From Sphingomonas oleivorans (GTDB lineage: Bacteria; Pseudomonadota; Alphaproteobacteria; Sphingomonadales; Sphingomonadaceae), in contig NZ_NWBU01000007.1 of NCBI RefSeq assembly GCF_003050615.1, forward strand, positions 248,001 through 312,000: a stretch of 64,000 bases of DNA, given 5' to 3'. Positions 1 to 8,962 of this stretch are shown here, one piece after another. Within the stretch, counting starts at the first letter, position 1; every line of letters starts with the position of its first letter. The translations under genes were made by a program, and so were the position numbers. A model generated the notes under the pieces. The model worked only from the letters and a program-made list of their open reading frames with translations, did no database searches and was not told the origin of the DNA.

Positions 1-185
1 TGGGGGCGCCGCTCGCCATATTGGCCCAGATGGGCGATTTGTTCGAAAGCTGGCTCAAGCGCCGTGCCGGAGTGAAGGATAGCGGCCGGCTGCTTCCCGG
101 CCATGGCGGCGCGCTCGATCGGCTGGATGGGGTCGTGCCCGTCGCCGTGCTGATCGCCGCGCTCCGTTCTGCCGGCCTGATCTGA
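1..185 (+). CDS. cdsA: Phosphatidate cytidylyltransferase, C-terminal end (partial)
   Basis: The gene enters from the left edge in the frame starting at base 3 and ends with TGA at 183-185. Only about 60 residues remain, but they hold the complete CDP-alcohol cytidylyltransferase signature: SWLKRR, then KDSG, then [12 protein letters not shown]. The enzyme makes CDP-diacylglycerol from phosphatidic acid and CTP in the inner membrane, the entry point for phospholipid head groups. The last hydrophobic stretch ([11 protein letters not shown]) fits a terminal membrane helix. dxr begins two bases after the stop, so the two are almost certainly co-transcribed, as in many proteobacteria (cdsA-dxr-rseP-bamA). 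Confidence 0.9.
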   Translation, partial: GAPLAILAQMGDLFESWLKRRAGVKDSGRLLPGHGGALDRLDGVVPVAVLIAALRSAGLI

Positions 186-187
186 TC

Positions 188-1351
188 ATGGCCCGGCGTA
201 CCGTCTCGATTCTCGGCGCGACCGGTTCGATCGGCACCTCCACGCTCGACCTGATCGAGCGCGATCTCGAGACGTTCGAGGTGGTCGCGCTCACCGCGCA
301 GCGCGACGTGGCCGGGCTTGCCGCTGCCGCGCGCCGTACCCGTGCGCGCCTCGCCGTGATCGGGGAGGAGGCGCTGCTGCCCGATCTCAGCGCCGCGCTG
401 GCCGGCACGGGGGTGGAGGCGGCCGGCGGGGCAGGGGCCATCATCGATGCCGCCGCGCTGGGCGCGGACTGGACGATGGCGGCGATCGTCGGCTCGGCGG
501 GGCTGCGCCCGGTAATGGCCGCGCTCGAACGGGGGCGCACGGTCGCGCTCGCCAACAAGGAATCGCTCGTCTCCGCCGGCGCGTTGATGACACGGGCCGC
601 GCGCGCATCGGGCGCTACGCTGCTGCCGGTCGATTCGGAGCATAATGCGATCTTCCAATGCTTCGCGCCCGAAGCGCCCGAGAAGATCCGCAAGATCATC
701 CTCACCGCCAGCGGCGGCCCCTTCCGCGCGGCGAGCCGGGCAGAGATGGCTTCGGCGACGCCCGAACAGGCGGTGCGCCACCCCAACTGGTCGATGGGCG
801 CCAAAATCTCGATCGATTCGGCCACGCTGATGAACAAGGGGCTGGAGCTGATCGAGGCGCATCACCTCTTCCCCGTCGGCGCCGATCGGTTCGAGGTGCT
901 GGTCCATCCCCAGTCGGTGGTCCATTCGATGGTCGAATATGTCGATGGATCGGTGCTGGCCCAGCTTGGCACGCCGGATATGCGCACGCCTATCGGCCAT
1001 ACGCTCGCCTGGCCCGCGCGCATGGCAACGCCCGCGCCCCGGCTCGATCTGGCGGCGATCGGCCGGCTCGATTTCGAGGCGCCGGATTATGATCGCTTCC
1101 CCGCACTCGGCCTCGCCCAGGCTGCGCTGGCGGCGGGCGGCGCGCGCCCCGCGGTGCTCAACGCGGCCAATGAGGTGGCGGTCGCCGCGTTTCTGGAACG
1201 GCGGGTCGGATTCCTCGATATCGCCGCGGTCGTGGCCGAGGTTCTGGAACGTTATGATCCGCCGGCGCCCGCGTCGCTCGACGATGTCTTCGCCATCGAT
1301 TCGGCTGCGCGGACGCGGGCGGCGGAGGTGATGGAAAGGCTGGTCACGTGA
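188..1351 (+). CDS. dxr: 1-deoxy-D-xylulose 5-phosphate reductoisomerase
   Basis: A full-length Dxr of 387 residues. It carries out the second step of the methylerythritol phosphate route to isoprenoids, turning DXP into MEP with NADPH in the cytoplasm. The N-terminal Rossmann motif GATGSIG is at residues 10-16. The metal and substrate motifs SEHNAIFQ (near residue 150) and [14 protein letters not shown] (near 215) are intact, followed by the C-terminal helical domain. The ATG lies two bases after the cdsA stop, and the end overlaps the rseP start by 4 bases (GTGA), so translation is probably coupled. Nothing is odd about the sequence. Confidence 0.97.
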   Translation: MARRTVSILGATGSIGTSTLDLIERDLETFEVVALTAQRDVAGLAAAARRTRARLAVIGEEALLPDLSAALAGTGVEAAGGAGAIIDAAALGADWTMAAIVGSAGLRPVMAALERGRTVALANKESLVSAGALMTRAARASGATLLPVDSEHNAIFQCFAPEAPEKIRKIILTASGGPFRAASRAEMASATPEQAVRHPNWSMGAKISIDSATLMNKGLELIEAHHLFPVGADRFEVLVHPQSVVHSMVEYVDGSVLAQLGTPDMRTPIGHTLAWPARMATPAPRLDLAAIGRLDFEAPDYDRFPALGLAQAALAAGGARPAVLNAANEVAVAAFLERRVGFLDIAAVVAEVLERYDPPAPASLDDVFAIDSAARTRAAEVMERLVT

Positions 1352-2481
1352 TCGAGGGTCCCGGTTTTCTGATCACGGTGCTGAGCTTCCTGCTGGTCAT
1401 CGGCCCGCTGGTCTTCCTGCATGAGCTCGGCCATTATCTCGCCGGCCGCGCCTGTGGCGTGAAGGCGGACGTCTTCTCGATCGGCATGGGGCAGGAGGTG
1501 GTCGGTTGGACGGACCGGCGCGGCACGCGCTGGAAGATCGCCTGGTTGCCGCTCGGCGGCTATGTGAAGTTCGCAGGCGACATGAACCCGGCCAACCAGC
1601 CCTCGCCGGAATGGCTGCGCCTGCCGCCCGAGGAGCGGGCCAAGACCTTCCAGGCCAAGCCGCTATGGCAGCGTTTCATCATCGTCGCCGCAGGCCCGAT
1701 CGCCAATTTCATCGTCGCCATCGCCATCATCGCGGGCTTCCTGATCGCCTATGGCGAGCCGCGCACGCCGCCCGTCGCCGCAGCGATCAGCGCCGGTTCC
1801 CCGGCCGCTGCCGCGGGCCTGCGCGCGGGCGACCGGATCGTATCGGTGGCCGGCCGTTCGGTCACGACCTTCGACGATATCGTCATGATCGTCCAGATCC
1901 GCCCGGAAGAACCGCTGGCGATCGGCTTCGTCCGCGACGGGCGGCCGATGAATGCGGTCGTCACCCCGGCCGCCATGATCGAGCGGGACAGGTTCGGCAA
2001 TGAATTTCGCAAGGGCGTGCTCGGCGTCGCTTCGGGGCCGCGCATCATCGCGCCGTTGAAGCCGCATGAGGTGCTCGGCGCCGCGGTGCGCCAGACGGGC
2101 ACGATCCTGCGCACCATGGTCGATACGATCGGCCAGATCATCACCGGCCGCCGTTCGGTGAAGGAATTGGGCGGGCCGCTCAAGATCGCGCAGATTTCGG
2201 GGCAGCAGGCGACGCTGGGCCTTGCCAAGCTGATCATGCTGATCGCGATGATTTCGATTAATCTGGGATTCATCAATCTCTTGCCAATCCCGATGCTCGA
2301 TGGTGGCCATCTGATCTTTTATGTTCTGGAGGGGATCCGGCGGCGTCCGCTGCCGCCGCAGGCGCAGGAATGGGCGTTTCGATCCGGCCTTGCCCTCCTG
2401 CTCGGCTTCATGCTGTTCGTCACGGTGAATGATCTCGGCTCGTTCGGTCTGTGGCGGCGGCTTGCCGGGTTGATCGGCTGA
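1348..2481 (+). CDS. rseP: RIP metalloprotease RseP (site-2 protease)
   Basis: An inner-membrane zinc protease of 377 residues that cuts membrane-anchored anti-sigma factors and signal-peptide remnants. The catalytic HELGH is at residues 25-29 inside the first membrane helix. A PDZ domain follows in the middle ([18 protein letters not shown] is its start). The second zinc-ligand motif, [12 protein letters not shown], is near residues 309-320, with further membrane helices around it. The start codon is GTG overlapping the dxr stop. There is one PDZ domain, the short form common in alphaproteobacteria, versus two in E. coli. bamA follows after 89 bases. Confidence 0.95.
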   Translation: MIEGPGFLITVLSFLLVIGPLVFLHELGHYLAGRACGVKADVFSIGMGQEVVGWTDRRGTRWKIAWLPLGGYVKFAGDMNPANQPSPEWLRLPPEERAKTFQAKPLWQRFIIVAAGPIANFIVAIAIIAGFLIAYGEPRTPPVAAAISAGSPAAAAGLRAGDRIVSVAGRSVTTFDDIVMIVQIRPEEPLAIGFVRDGRPMNAVVTPAAMIERDRFGNEFRKGVLGVASGPRIIAPLKPHEVLGAAVRQTGTILRTMVDTIGQIITGRRSVKELGGPLKIAQISGQQATLGLAKLIMLIAMISINLGFINLLPIPMLDGGHLIFYVLEGIRRRPLPPQAQEWAFRSGLALLLGFMLFVTVNDLGSFGLWRRLAGLIG

Positions 2482-2570
2482 CGCGCTTGGGGCAGGGCAT
2501 GGGGCCGGTCTTCGGGGGGCCGGCGCGCCATGTGGCGTTTGATGCGTTTTTGAGTGAAGGGCGGGATTGC

Positions 2571-5213
2571 GTGACGGCTAGTAAGACGACTGGTGGGACG
2601 ACCATCAACGGAACGCGGCTGATGTCCGCCCTCCTTCTCGGCACCATCCTCGGTGGCGCTCCCGCCTTTGCCCAGCAGGCGCAGCCTGCGCCGGCCGCGC
2701 CGCAACCGGCTGTTCCGGGCGCAGGCGTGATCCGCTCGCTGAATGTGACGGGCGCGCAGCGGCTCGAGCCCGATACGGTGCGCTCCTATGTGAAGCTTCG
2801 TGCGGGCGAGCCCTATACGCAGGAATCGCTCGATCAGGCGCTGAAGGATCTCTACGCCACCGAGCTGTTCGCCGATGTCCAGATCGCGGGTGCCGACACC
2901 GGCAACATCGTCATCCAGGTGCGCGAGAATCCGGTCATCAACCGCATCGTTCTGGAAGGCAATAAGCGGCTGAAGGAAGACAAGATCCGGCCCGAGATCA
3001 AGCTCGCCCCGCGCCAGATCTTCACCCGTTCCAAGGCGCGCGCGGACGTTGCCCGCATCATCGAGCTCTATCGCCGCCAGGGGCGCTTCGCCGCGACGGT
3101 CGAGCCGAAGATGGTCCAGCTCGATCAGAACCGCGTCGATATCGTGTTCGAGATCAGCGAGGGCGCCAAGTCCAAGGTCCGCAAGATCAACATCATCGGC
3201 AACGAGAAATATTCGGACGGCCGGCTGCGCGGCGAGATGGCGACCAAGGAAGCCGGGATCACCAAGATCTTCTCCTCGGGCACCAGCTATGATCCCGATC
3301 GCCTCTCCTACGACCAGCAGAAGCTGCGCCAATTCTATCTGACGGAAGGCTATGCCGATTTCCGCGTTGTCTCGGCCGTCGCCGAGCTGACGCCCGACAA
3401 GCGCGACTTCATCATCACCTATGTGGTCGAGGAGGGCGAGCGCTACAAATTCGGCGATGTCGATATCGACAGCGACATTCGCGACCTGAAGCCCGAGACG
3501 CTCAAATATCTGCTGCAGATGAAGAGCGGCGACTGGTACAATGCCAAGCTGGTCGAGGACACGGTCGACGCCATGACCGAGACGGCCGGCGTGCTGGGCT
3601 ATGCCTTCGCCGACGTCCGCCCCAATTTCGAGCGCGACAAGGATAAGCGCACCATGTCGGTGACCTATAAGGTCGCCGATGCGCCGCGCGTCTATGTCGA
3701 GCGGATCGACATCAATGGCAACACCATCACCCGCGACAAGGTGATCCGCCGCGAATTCCGTCTGGCCGAGGGCGATGCCTTCAACGGCTTCCGCGTCAAG
3801 CGCTCGCGCGACCGCATCCAGTCGCTCGGCTTCTTCCAGGACAAGCTGGAGATCGAGCAGAAGCCGGGCTCGGCGCCGGACAAGGTGATCCTCGAAGCCA
3901 ATGTCGAGGAAAAATCGACCGGCGAGCTGCAGGTGTCGGCGGGCTTCTCCAGCCTCGAGCGGTTCATCGTCAATCTCGCCATCACCCAGCGCAACTTCAT
4001 GGGCAAGGGGCAGGAGCTGCGCGCCAGCGCGGATTATTCCACTTATTCCAAGTCGGTGAATCTGGGCTTCACCGAGCCCTATCTGTTCGACAAAAATATC
4101 GCGATCGGCGGCGACATATTCCGCCGCGACTATAATTCGTTCAACTATATCAACGGCAACGACCGCAACACCACCTATGAGCAGACCACGACGGGCTTCC
4201 AGATCCGCGCGGGCGTGCCGCTCACCGAATATGTCAGCCTCGCGCTGCGTTACGGCCTTAGCTATGATGACGTGTCGCTCGATCGGAATACATTCTATCT
4301 GAACGGCCAATGTTCGCCGCTGCTCGCGGGCCGCTATCTCTGCGATGCGATCGGCCAGCGCACCACCTCCTCGGTCGGCTATTCGCTGTCCTTCGACAAT
4401 CTGAACAACCGGCTCCGGCCGAGCGCGGGCCACCGCATCCTGTTCAGCCAGGATTTTGCGGGCCTCGGCGGCAGCGTCAAATATCTGCGCACGACGGCCA
4501 ATGCGCGCAAATATTGGGGCCTGGGCTCTGGCTTTATCTTCTCGCTCGGCGCCGAGGGCGGCTATATTCATTCGCTCGAAAAGAGCCGCGGCGAGGGCGT
4601 CGACAAGGTGCGCCTCACCGATCGCTTCTTCCTCGGCGAGCCGCAGATTCGAGGTTTCGCTATTCGTGGCGTGGGCCCGCGCGTCCAGCGCTTTTCCTAT
4701 GACGCCGACGGCAATCTCATCACGGATCAGAATCAGCGCGTCGACGATGCGCTGGGCGGCCGGGCTTATTATCTCGGCCGTGCCGAACTTGAGCTGCCGC
4801 TCGGCAGTGGCGCGCGCGAGCTCGGCCTTCGTCCGTCGCTCTTCGTCGATGCAGGCGCTGTCTTCGGCGTTACCCGCCCGGTCCTGACCGATCAGCGGAC
4901 GACGCAGACCATCCCGATCCTGAATTCGGCCGGCATGGCCCAGTGTCTTCAGGCGGACAACAGCATCACCACGATCCCGAACGTCTCAAATGGCCTTCCG
5001 GTCTGTCCGACGGGAAATCTTGTCGCGAGCACGATCGCGCCCTTCTCCGAGCGTTTCCTCGGCGATACGCCTAAGCCGCGCGTCTCGGTGGGCTTCGGCG
5101 TCAACTGGAATTCGCCCTTCGGTCCGTTCCGGATCGACGTCGCCAAGGCGCTGGTCAAGCAACGCGGCGATGACACCAAGCTCTTCACCTTCAACGTAGG
5201 AACCCAATTCTGA
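2571..5213 (+). CDS. bamA: Outer membrane assembly factor BamA
   Basis: BamA inserts beta-barrel proteins into the outer membrane. The frame is open back to 2451 inside rseP, but GTG at 2571 is preferred: a GAAGGGCGGG Shine-Dalgarno-like stretch sits just upstream, and the product then begins with a clear signal peptide ending AFA|QQ at about residue 34. ATG at 2622 is a shorter alternative. The product is 880 residues: POTRA repeats over roughly residues 50-450 (the first begins VIRSLNVTGAQRLEPDTV), then a 16-strand barrel. The conserved lid-loop-6 motif appears as the IRGF box (EPQIRGFAIRGVGPR). The last residue is the terminal Phe of the beta signal (FNVGTQF). The end overlaps skp by one base. 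Confidence 0.96.
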   Translation: MTASKTTGGTTINGTRLMSALLLGTILGGAPAFAQQAQPAPAAPQPAVPGAGVIRSLNVTGAQRLEPDTVRSYVKLRAGEPYTQESLDQALKDLYATELFADVQIAGADTGNIVIQVRENPVINRIVLEGNKRLKEDKIRPEIKLAPRQIFTRSKARADVARIIELYRRQGRFAATVEPKMVQLDQNRVDIVFEISEGAKSKVRKINIIGNEKYSDGRLRGEMATKEAGITKIFSSGTSYDPDRLSYDQQKLRQFYLTEGYADFRVVSAVAELTPDKRDFIITYVVEEGERYKFGDVDIDSDIRDLKPETLKYLLQMKSGDWYNAKLVEDTVDAMTETAGVLGYAFADVRPNFERDKDKRTMSVTYKVADAPRVYVERIDINGNTITRDKVIRREFRLAEGDAFNGFRVKRSRDRIQSLGFFQDKLEIEQKPGSAPDKVILEANVEEKSTGELQVSAGFSSLERFIVNLAITQRNFMGKGQELRASADYSTYSKSVNLGFTEPYLFDKNIAIGGDIFRRDYNSFNYINGNDRNTTYEQTTTGFQIRAGVPLTEYVSLALRYGLSYDDVSLDRNTFYLNGQCSPLLAGRYLCDAIGQRTTSSVGYSLSFDNLNNRLRPSAGHRILFSQDFAGLGGSVKYLRTTANARKYWGLGSGFIFSLGAEGGYIHSLEKSRGEGVDKVRLTDRFFLGEPQIRGFAIRGVGPRVQRFSYDADGNLITDQNQRVDDALGGRAYYLGRAELELPLGSGARELGLRPSLFVDAGAVFGVTRPVLTDQRTTQTIPILNSAGMAQCLQADNSITTIPNVSNGLPVCPTGNLVASTIAPFSERFLGDTPKPRVSVGFGVNWNSPFGPFRIDVAKALVKQRGDDTKLFTFNVGTQF

Positions 5214-5833
5214 TGAAGATTCTCCTCAAGGCGGCGGTCGCCGCCGCGGCGTTCGTCGCGATTCCTGCTGCTGCCCAGGCGCAGGTCGCCACCGCAGATC
5301 TGGGTGCCGCGGTCGAGCAGTCCGCCGCGATGAAGGCGGCGCAGACGCAGATCCAGACGCAGTACAAGGCGCAGATCGACGCGTTCAACGCGCGCCAGCA
5401 GGCGCTCGCCGCTGAGCTCCAGCCGCTCCAGCGCGAGATCCAGACGCTTCAGGCCAATTCGGCGACCCCGCCGGCGACGCTGCAGCAGAAGGTGACCGCC
5501 TATCGCACGCGCGAGCAGGCTGCGCAGCGCGAGCTGGCCGGTCTTGCCGCCCCCTTCGGCCGCCCGTCCGCCTATGCGCAGGAGCAGGTTGCCGACAAGG
5601 TCGAGCCCGCCGTCCGCGCCGCCATGGCCGCGAAGAATGTCTCGCTGCTCGTCCGCCCGGAAGCTGTGCTGCTCGCGCTGCCGGCCGGTGATCTCACGGC
5701 CGACATCGTCTCCCAGCTCAACGCCCAGGTGAAGACGGTGTCGATCACCCCGCCGGCCAATTGGCAGCCGGGCCAGGCCAAGGCGGGCGCCGCCCCTGCC
5801 GCCGCCACCCCGGCCAAGCCGACCGGCCGGTGA
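5213..5833 (+). CDS. skp: OmpH/Skp-family periplasmic chaperone
   Basis: A secreted chaperone of 206 residues that carries unfolded outer-membrane proteins to the Bam machine. A signal peptide ends near AQA|Q at residue 23. The mature part has a long Gln/Ala-rich helical region (residues about 35-120) that should form the tentacle-like coiled coil, and it ends in an Ala/Pro/Lys-rich tail. The ATG overlaps the bamA stop (TGATG), so it is coupled to its client-handling partner. Length and layout fit the OmpH family; sequence conservation in this family is low, so the call leans on context as well. Confidence 0.9.
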   Translation: MKILLKAAVAAAAFVAIPAAAQAQVATADLGAAVEQSAAMKAAQTQIQTQYKAQIDAFNARQQALAAELQPLQREIQTLQANSATPPATLQQKVTAYRTREQAAQRELAGLAAPFGRPSAYAQEQVADKVEPAVRAAMAAKNVSLLVRPEAVLLALPAGDLTADIVSQLNAQVKTVSITPPANWQPGQAKAGAAPAAATPAKPTGR

Positions 5834-6312
5834 GCGATACGGAAGTTCCGGCGGCCGCCTCCATCGGCCCGCTTGATATTAAGCGGGTGATGGCGGCGCT
5901 GCCGCATCGCTATCCGATGCTGCTGGTCGATCGCGTCGAGGAGTTGATCCCCGACCGGTCGATCGCCGCAATCAAGGCGGTGACGATCAACGAGGGCTTC
6001 TTCCAGGGTCATTTCCCCGGCCGCCCGATCATGCCGGGCGTGCTGATCGTCGAGGCGCTGGCGCAGGCCGCCGGCGTCCTCGCGGTGGAATCGCTCGGGC
6101 TCGCGGGCACGGGCAAGCTCGTCTATTTCATGGCGATCGAGGAGGCGAAGTTTCGCAGCCCGGTCGAGCCCGGCGTGCTGCTCCGGCTCGAGGTGGAATT
6201 CGTCCAGAAGCGCGCGAAGGTCTGCAAATTCGCCGGCCGCGCCCTGATCGACGGCAAGGTCGCTGCCGAGGCGAGCTTCACCGCGATGATCGCCGATCCG
6301 CCTTCGACTTAA
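5830..6312 (+). CDS. fabZ: 3-hydroxyacyl-[ACP] dehydratase FabZ
   Basis: A hot-dog-fold dehydratase of fatty acid elongation, 160 residues from GTG at 5830, which overlaps the skp stop by 4 bases. The catalytic His is H61 in [11 protein letters not shown] and the catalytic Glu is E75. The N-terminal [13 protein letters not shown] is typical. In most Gram-negative bacteria lpxD lies between skp and fabZ, and lpxA and lpxB follow fabZ. Here skp touches fabZ directly and a terminator hairpin follows, so those lipid A genes are absent from this locus (see findings). Confidence 0.95.
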   Translation: MSDTEVPAAASIGPLDIKRVMAALPHRYPMLLVDRVEELIPDRSIAAIKAVTINEGFFQGHFPGRPIMPGVLIVEALAQAAGVLAVESLGLAGTGKLVYFMAIEEAKFRSPVEPGVLLRLEVEFVQKRAKVCKFAGRALIDGKVAAEASFTAMIADPPST

Positions 6313-6318
6313 CCTAAT

Positions 6319-6346
6319 CCTCATCCCTGCCTCGGCAGGGATGAGG
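6319..6346. terminator. Perfect palindrome, likely bidirectional terminator
   Basis: Two 13-base arms, CCTCATCCCTGCC (6319-6331) and its exact reverse complement (6334-6346), separated by 2 bases. It sits between the convergent fabZ and mobA genes, so it can end both transcripts. No long T-run follows. It resembles the hairpin at 21677-21704 and belongs to a set of similar palindromes in this window. Confidence 0.7.
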
Positions 6347-6401
6347 GAATAATGGGCCGACAGCGCTTACCCTGAGCGCGGCCATATAGGCAGCAGCCGG
6401 C

Positions 6402-6941
6402 CTAATCACCCATCCGATCATCGGCCAGAAAGGCCGCCAGCTCCTCCGGCGTATTGATATTGCTCGGGCTCGCCGACAGCATCACGCGCCGTACCCCCGC
6501 TTGCGCAATCCAGCTCCGCATCGCCAGATCGCCGCCGCTCTCCAGATAGTCTTTCAGTAGCCCCCCCATGTCGGACGGCCACAGCCCCAGCAGCGGCTGC
6601 CCCTCCGCCACCGCCGGGCCGGGCGCGAGCTGTTCGATCAGATCGAGCGGCAGGTCGGGCAGGTCGCATCCGCTGGTCAGCACCCGGTCGAATCCCGCCT
6701 CGCGCGCGAAGGCGAGCGCGCCCGCGAGCGCGCCCAGCGGCCCCATGCCCGGCCGAGGAATGTCGGGCGCGCAGCACAGCCCAGGCCATTCCCGCCCGAC
6801 GACGATCACGGCGTCGCTCTGCGCGCGCAGCCGCGCCGCGACCCGATCGAGCAGCTTCACGCCAAGAATCTCCGCGCTTGCCTTGTCGCTGCCGAAACGG
6901 CGCGCCTCACCGCCGGCGAAGATCGCGCCCAGCACGCTCAT
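6402..6941 (-). CDS. mobA: Molybdenum cofactor guanylyltransferase MobA
   Basis: Adds GMP to molybdopterin-molybdenum to give the bis-MGD cofactor; cytoplasmic, 179 residues. The nucleotidyltransferase motif is FAGGEARRFGSDKA at residues 8-21, with the GTP-loop features LGALAGAL and the metal-binding TSGCDLPDLP in the middle. The C-terminal SPSNINTPEELA is the typical NxxTPEE ending of the family. It is divergent from rpmE and convergent with fabZ, so it is probably a single-gene unit. It is shorter than E. coli MobA (194) but complete. xdhC lies 390 bases away on the same strand, beyond rpmE. Confidence 0.93.
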   Translation of the reverse strand: MSVLGAIFAGGEARRFGSDKASAEILGVKLLDRVAARLRAQSDAVIVVGREWPGLCCAPDIPRPGMGPLGALAGALAFAREAGFDRVLTSGCDLPDLPLDLIEQLAPGPAVAEGQPLLGLWPSDMGGLLKDYLESGGDLAMRSWIAQAGVRRVMLSASPSNINTPEELAAFLADDRMGD

Positions 6942-7043
6942 CTCGGGGCCGCCCGGCTTGTCATTCAGGTCTCATCCGCGTAAAGGCCGCGCTCCGCTTT
7001 CCGGGCTGGTCGGAAACCAGCCATGCAATGGAGCAACGCCGCC

Positions 7044-7274
7044 ATGAAGAAGAATATCCACCCCGATTATCACATGATCAAGGTCCAGATGACGAACGGC
7101 ACCGTGTTCGAGACCCGCTCCACTTATGGCAGCGAGGGCGACACGCTTCTGCTCGACATCGATCCGACCGTGCATCCGGCCTGGACCGGCGGCAAGTCGA
7201 CCCTGCTCGACGCGGGTGGCCAGGTCGCGCGCTTCAACAAGCGCTTCGGCGGCCTCACGCTCGGCAAGAAGTAA
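7044..7274 (+). CDS. rpmE: 50S ribosomal protein L31 (bL31)
   Basis: A protein of 76 residues, starting [19 protein letters not shown]. An in-frame ATG at 7023 would add 7 residues without family support; GGAG about 12 bases upstream of 7044 favours the shorter start. It lacks the CxxC zinc motif, so it is of the zinc-independent type used as the sole bL31 in sphingomonads and relatives. It sits at the large-subunit surface near the central protuberance. It is a single-gene unit with a palindromic terminator right after its stop. Confidence 0.95.
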   Translation: MKKNIHPDYHMIKVQMTNGTVFETRSTYGSEGDTLLLDIDPTVHPAWTGGKSTLLDAGGQVARFNKRFGGLTLGKK

Positions 7275-7288
7275 ATATCTGCCGCATC

Positions 7289-7315
7289 CGCCATCCCGGC
7301 TCGGCCGGGGTGGCG
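7289..7315. terminator. Palindromic terminator between rpmE and xdhC
   Basis: Arms 7289-7300 and 7304-7315, core CCATCCCGGC / GCCGGGGTGG with one G.T pair and a 3-base loop. It lies 15 bases after rpmE and 15 bases before the convergent xdhC end, so it probably serves both. It shares its core with hairpins at 48230-48281, 50917-50958 and 51674-51698. Confidence 0.65.
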
Positions 7316-7329
7316 AGAGGGCGGGGCGG

Positions 7330-8271
7330 TCATCCCGCCCGCAGCGCCTTCACCATGCCCGCCGCGATCGATAGCGCGATCTCGGCCGGCCCCTGCGCCC
7401 CGATCGCCAGCCCCGCCGGCGCATCCAACCGGGCGAGCTGTTCCTCGCTCAGCCCCGCCGCCTTCAGCCGCTCCAGCCGCGCGGCATGGCTCTTGCGCGA
7501 TCCCAGCGCGGCCACATAGGCTGCCGGCGAATTGAGCGCTGCGATCAGCGCCGGATCGTCTATCTTGATGTCGTGGCTCAGCGTCACCACCGCCGTCGCC
7601 TCGTCGGGCTTGAGCGCGGCGATCGCCTCGTCCGGCCAGCGATCGTCGCGTGCCATGCCGGGGAAGCGTTCCTCGGTCAGGAATCGGTCGCGCGGATCGA
7701 TCAGCGTCGGCGCCACGTCGATTGCCCGTGCGAACTGCGCCAGCGACTGCGCGATCTGCACCGCGCCCACGATCAGCAGCCGGCGTGGCGGCTGATAGCG
7801 GTTGACGAAGCGCGTCTCGCCCGCCGTCTCCCCCGCCTCGCTGCGGCCGGTTGCGAGGTCCGTGGTGATGGAAAAGGCACGTCCCTCGACCCGGGCGGCG
7901 GCGATCGCGTCGAACAGTTCCGCAGGAAATCCTTCCGTCGATACGGGTTGGACGTAGATTGCTATCTCGCCGCCGCAGGGCAGGCCCACTTCCCAGGCCG
8001 TGTCATTGGCCACGCCAAAGTCCAGCCGCCGGCTCCGGCCGGTCGCGATCGCTTCCGCCGCCGCATGCAGCACTTCGCCCTCGACGCAGCCGCCCGAGAC
8101 CGATCCCTCGAACCGGCCATCCTCATGCACCAGCATATGGCTGCCGCGCGGCCTGGGGGCCGATCCCCATGTCGCGATCACCGTCGCCAGCGCGAGTCTC
8201 GCGCCGCGCCAGGCATGCGCTGTCGCGATCAGCCGATCCAGTTCACCTTTTTGTTCCGCGGCCTGCGTCAT
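7330..8271 (-). CDS. xdhC: XdhC/CoxI-family molybdenum enzyme maturation protein
   Basis: 313 residues. XdhC proteins bind molybdenum cofactor, help its sulfuration, and load it into xanthine dehydrogenase-type enzymes. The N-terminal CoxI domain (residues about 15-110) holds GSAPRPRGSHMLV and GSVSGGCVEGEV, and the C-terminal XdhC Rossmann domain starts at RRLLIVG near residue 180 and continues to LGSRKSHAARLERL. The usual GAGHVA nucleotide loop reads GAVQIA here, a small departure. No xanthine or CO dehydrogenase gene is in the window, so its client lies elsewhere. It is on the same strand as mobA but separated from it by rpmE. Confidence 0.9.
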   Translation of the reverse strand: MTQAAEQKGELDRLIATAHAWRGARLALATVIATWGSAPRPRGSHMLVHEDGRFEGSVSGGCVEGEVLHAAAEAIATGRSRRLDFGVANDTAWEVGLPCGGEIAIYVQPVSTEGFPAELFDAIAAARVEGRAFSITTDLATGRSEAGETAGETRFVNRYQPPRRLLIVGAVQIAQSLAQFARAIDVAPTLIDPRDRFLTEERFPGMARDDRWPDEAIAALKPDEATAVVTLSHDIKIDDPALIAALNSPAAYVAALGSRKSHAARLERLKAAGLSEEQLARLDAPAGLAIGAQGPAEIALSIAAGMVKALRAG

Positions 8272-8407
8272 CGGCTTCGTCTCGTCGAGAAAAGGGGGAG
8301 GTTCGGCTCGTTGGCATGGGACGCGCGGGCAGGCAATGATTAGCTATCCATCTCATGCTGCACATGCGAAGCTCGACATTCTGTGCCGAAAAGGGGATGA
8401 TGGGGTC

Positions 8408-8788
8408 ATGACGCGTATCCATCGCTTCTTCGCCGTCGCCTGCTGGCTGGCCATAGGCGGCGCCTATATGCTGTCGATCATGCCGGAAGACGAAGCGCCC
8501 AAGGTGCTGGGATGGGACAAGGCGCAACATATGCTCGCCTTCTTCACCATCACCTTGCTCTTCCGGCTCGGCTATCCCCGCTTTCCGGTGCGTTATGTGA
8601 TCGGCGCGCTCGGTCTGTTCGGCGCGCTGATCGAATTCAGCCAGATGGTCCCGCTGATCCATCGCGATTCGAGCGTCTGGGATTGGGTGGCGGATATGAT
8701 CGCCCTCTTTGCCGCGCTGCTCGTGGCGCGGCCGATCGTGGCATGGCTCGGCCGGTGGCGGATGGGGTGGGATTCGAACCCACGGTGA
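8408..8788 (+). CDS. VanZ-like membrane protein
   Basis: About 126 residues from ATG 8408. The protein starts TRIHRFFAVACWLAIGGAYM and holds four predicted membrane helices; HMLAFFTITLL, then GALIEFSQM and DSSVWDWVADMIAL match the VanZ pattern of a conserved His, Glu-Phe-x-Q and an Asp late in the chain. VanZ members are small membrane proteins of mostly unknown role, named after a teicoplanin-resistance protein. The last 11 codons lie inside the tRNA-Ser gene on the other strand, giving the artefact-like tail MGWDSNPR. The start is uncertain because the frame is open further upstream. Confidence 0.75.
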   Translation: MTRIHRFFAVACWLAIGGAYMLSIMPEDEAPKVLGWDKAQHMLAFFTITLLFRLGYPRFPVRYVIGALGLFGALIEFSQMVPLIHRDSSVWDWVADMIALFAALLVARPIVAWLGRWRMGWDSNPR

Positions 8789-8845
8789 GCTTGCACCCAC
8801 GGCGGTTTTCAAGACCGCTGCCTTAAACCACTCGGCCACCCATCC
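8756..8845 (-). tRNA. tRNA-Ser (anticodon UGA)
   Basis: Read on the minus strand, the 90-base gene starts GGATGGGTGGCCGAGTGG, has the anticodon loop CTTGAAA (anticodon TGA), the long variable arm expected of serine tRNA, the T-loop TTCGAAT, and closes with CCCATCC-G followed by an encoded CCA. The 7-base acceptor stem is fully paired. Its 3' half overlaps the end of the VanZ-like gene on the opposite strand. Confidence 0.97.
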
Positions 8846-8962
8846 GGTGGGGCCGCTTATCCCCGAATGGCCCCGGCGTGCAACCGTGCCGTTGCCGCGA
8901 CGGATCGGGATTTGCGCGGGCCCGCTACTATGGCAGAGAATGTGGAGGAAGGGTTTTTCCAC

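Noticed and set aside
2319-4571. A 750-codon open frame on the minus strand opposite rseP/bamA
   Set aside because: It is the antisense of bamA in a high-GC genome; the composition (Asp/Ile/Arg-rich, low complexity) matches no family and bamA is unmistakable.
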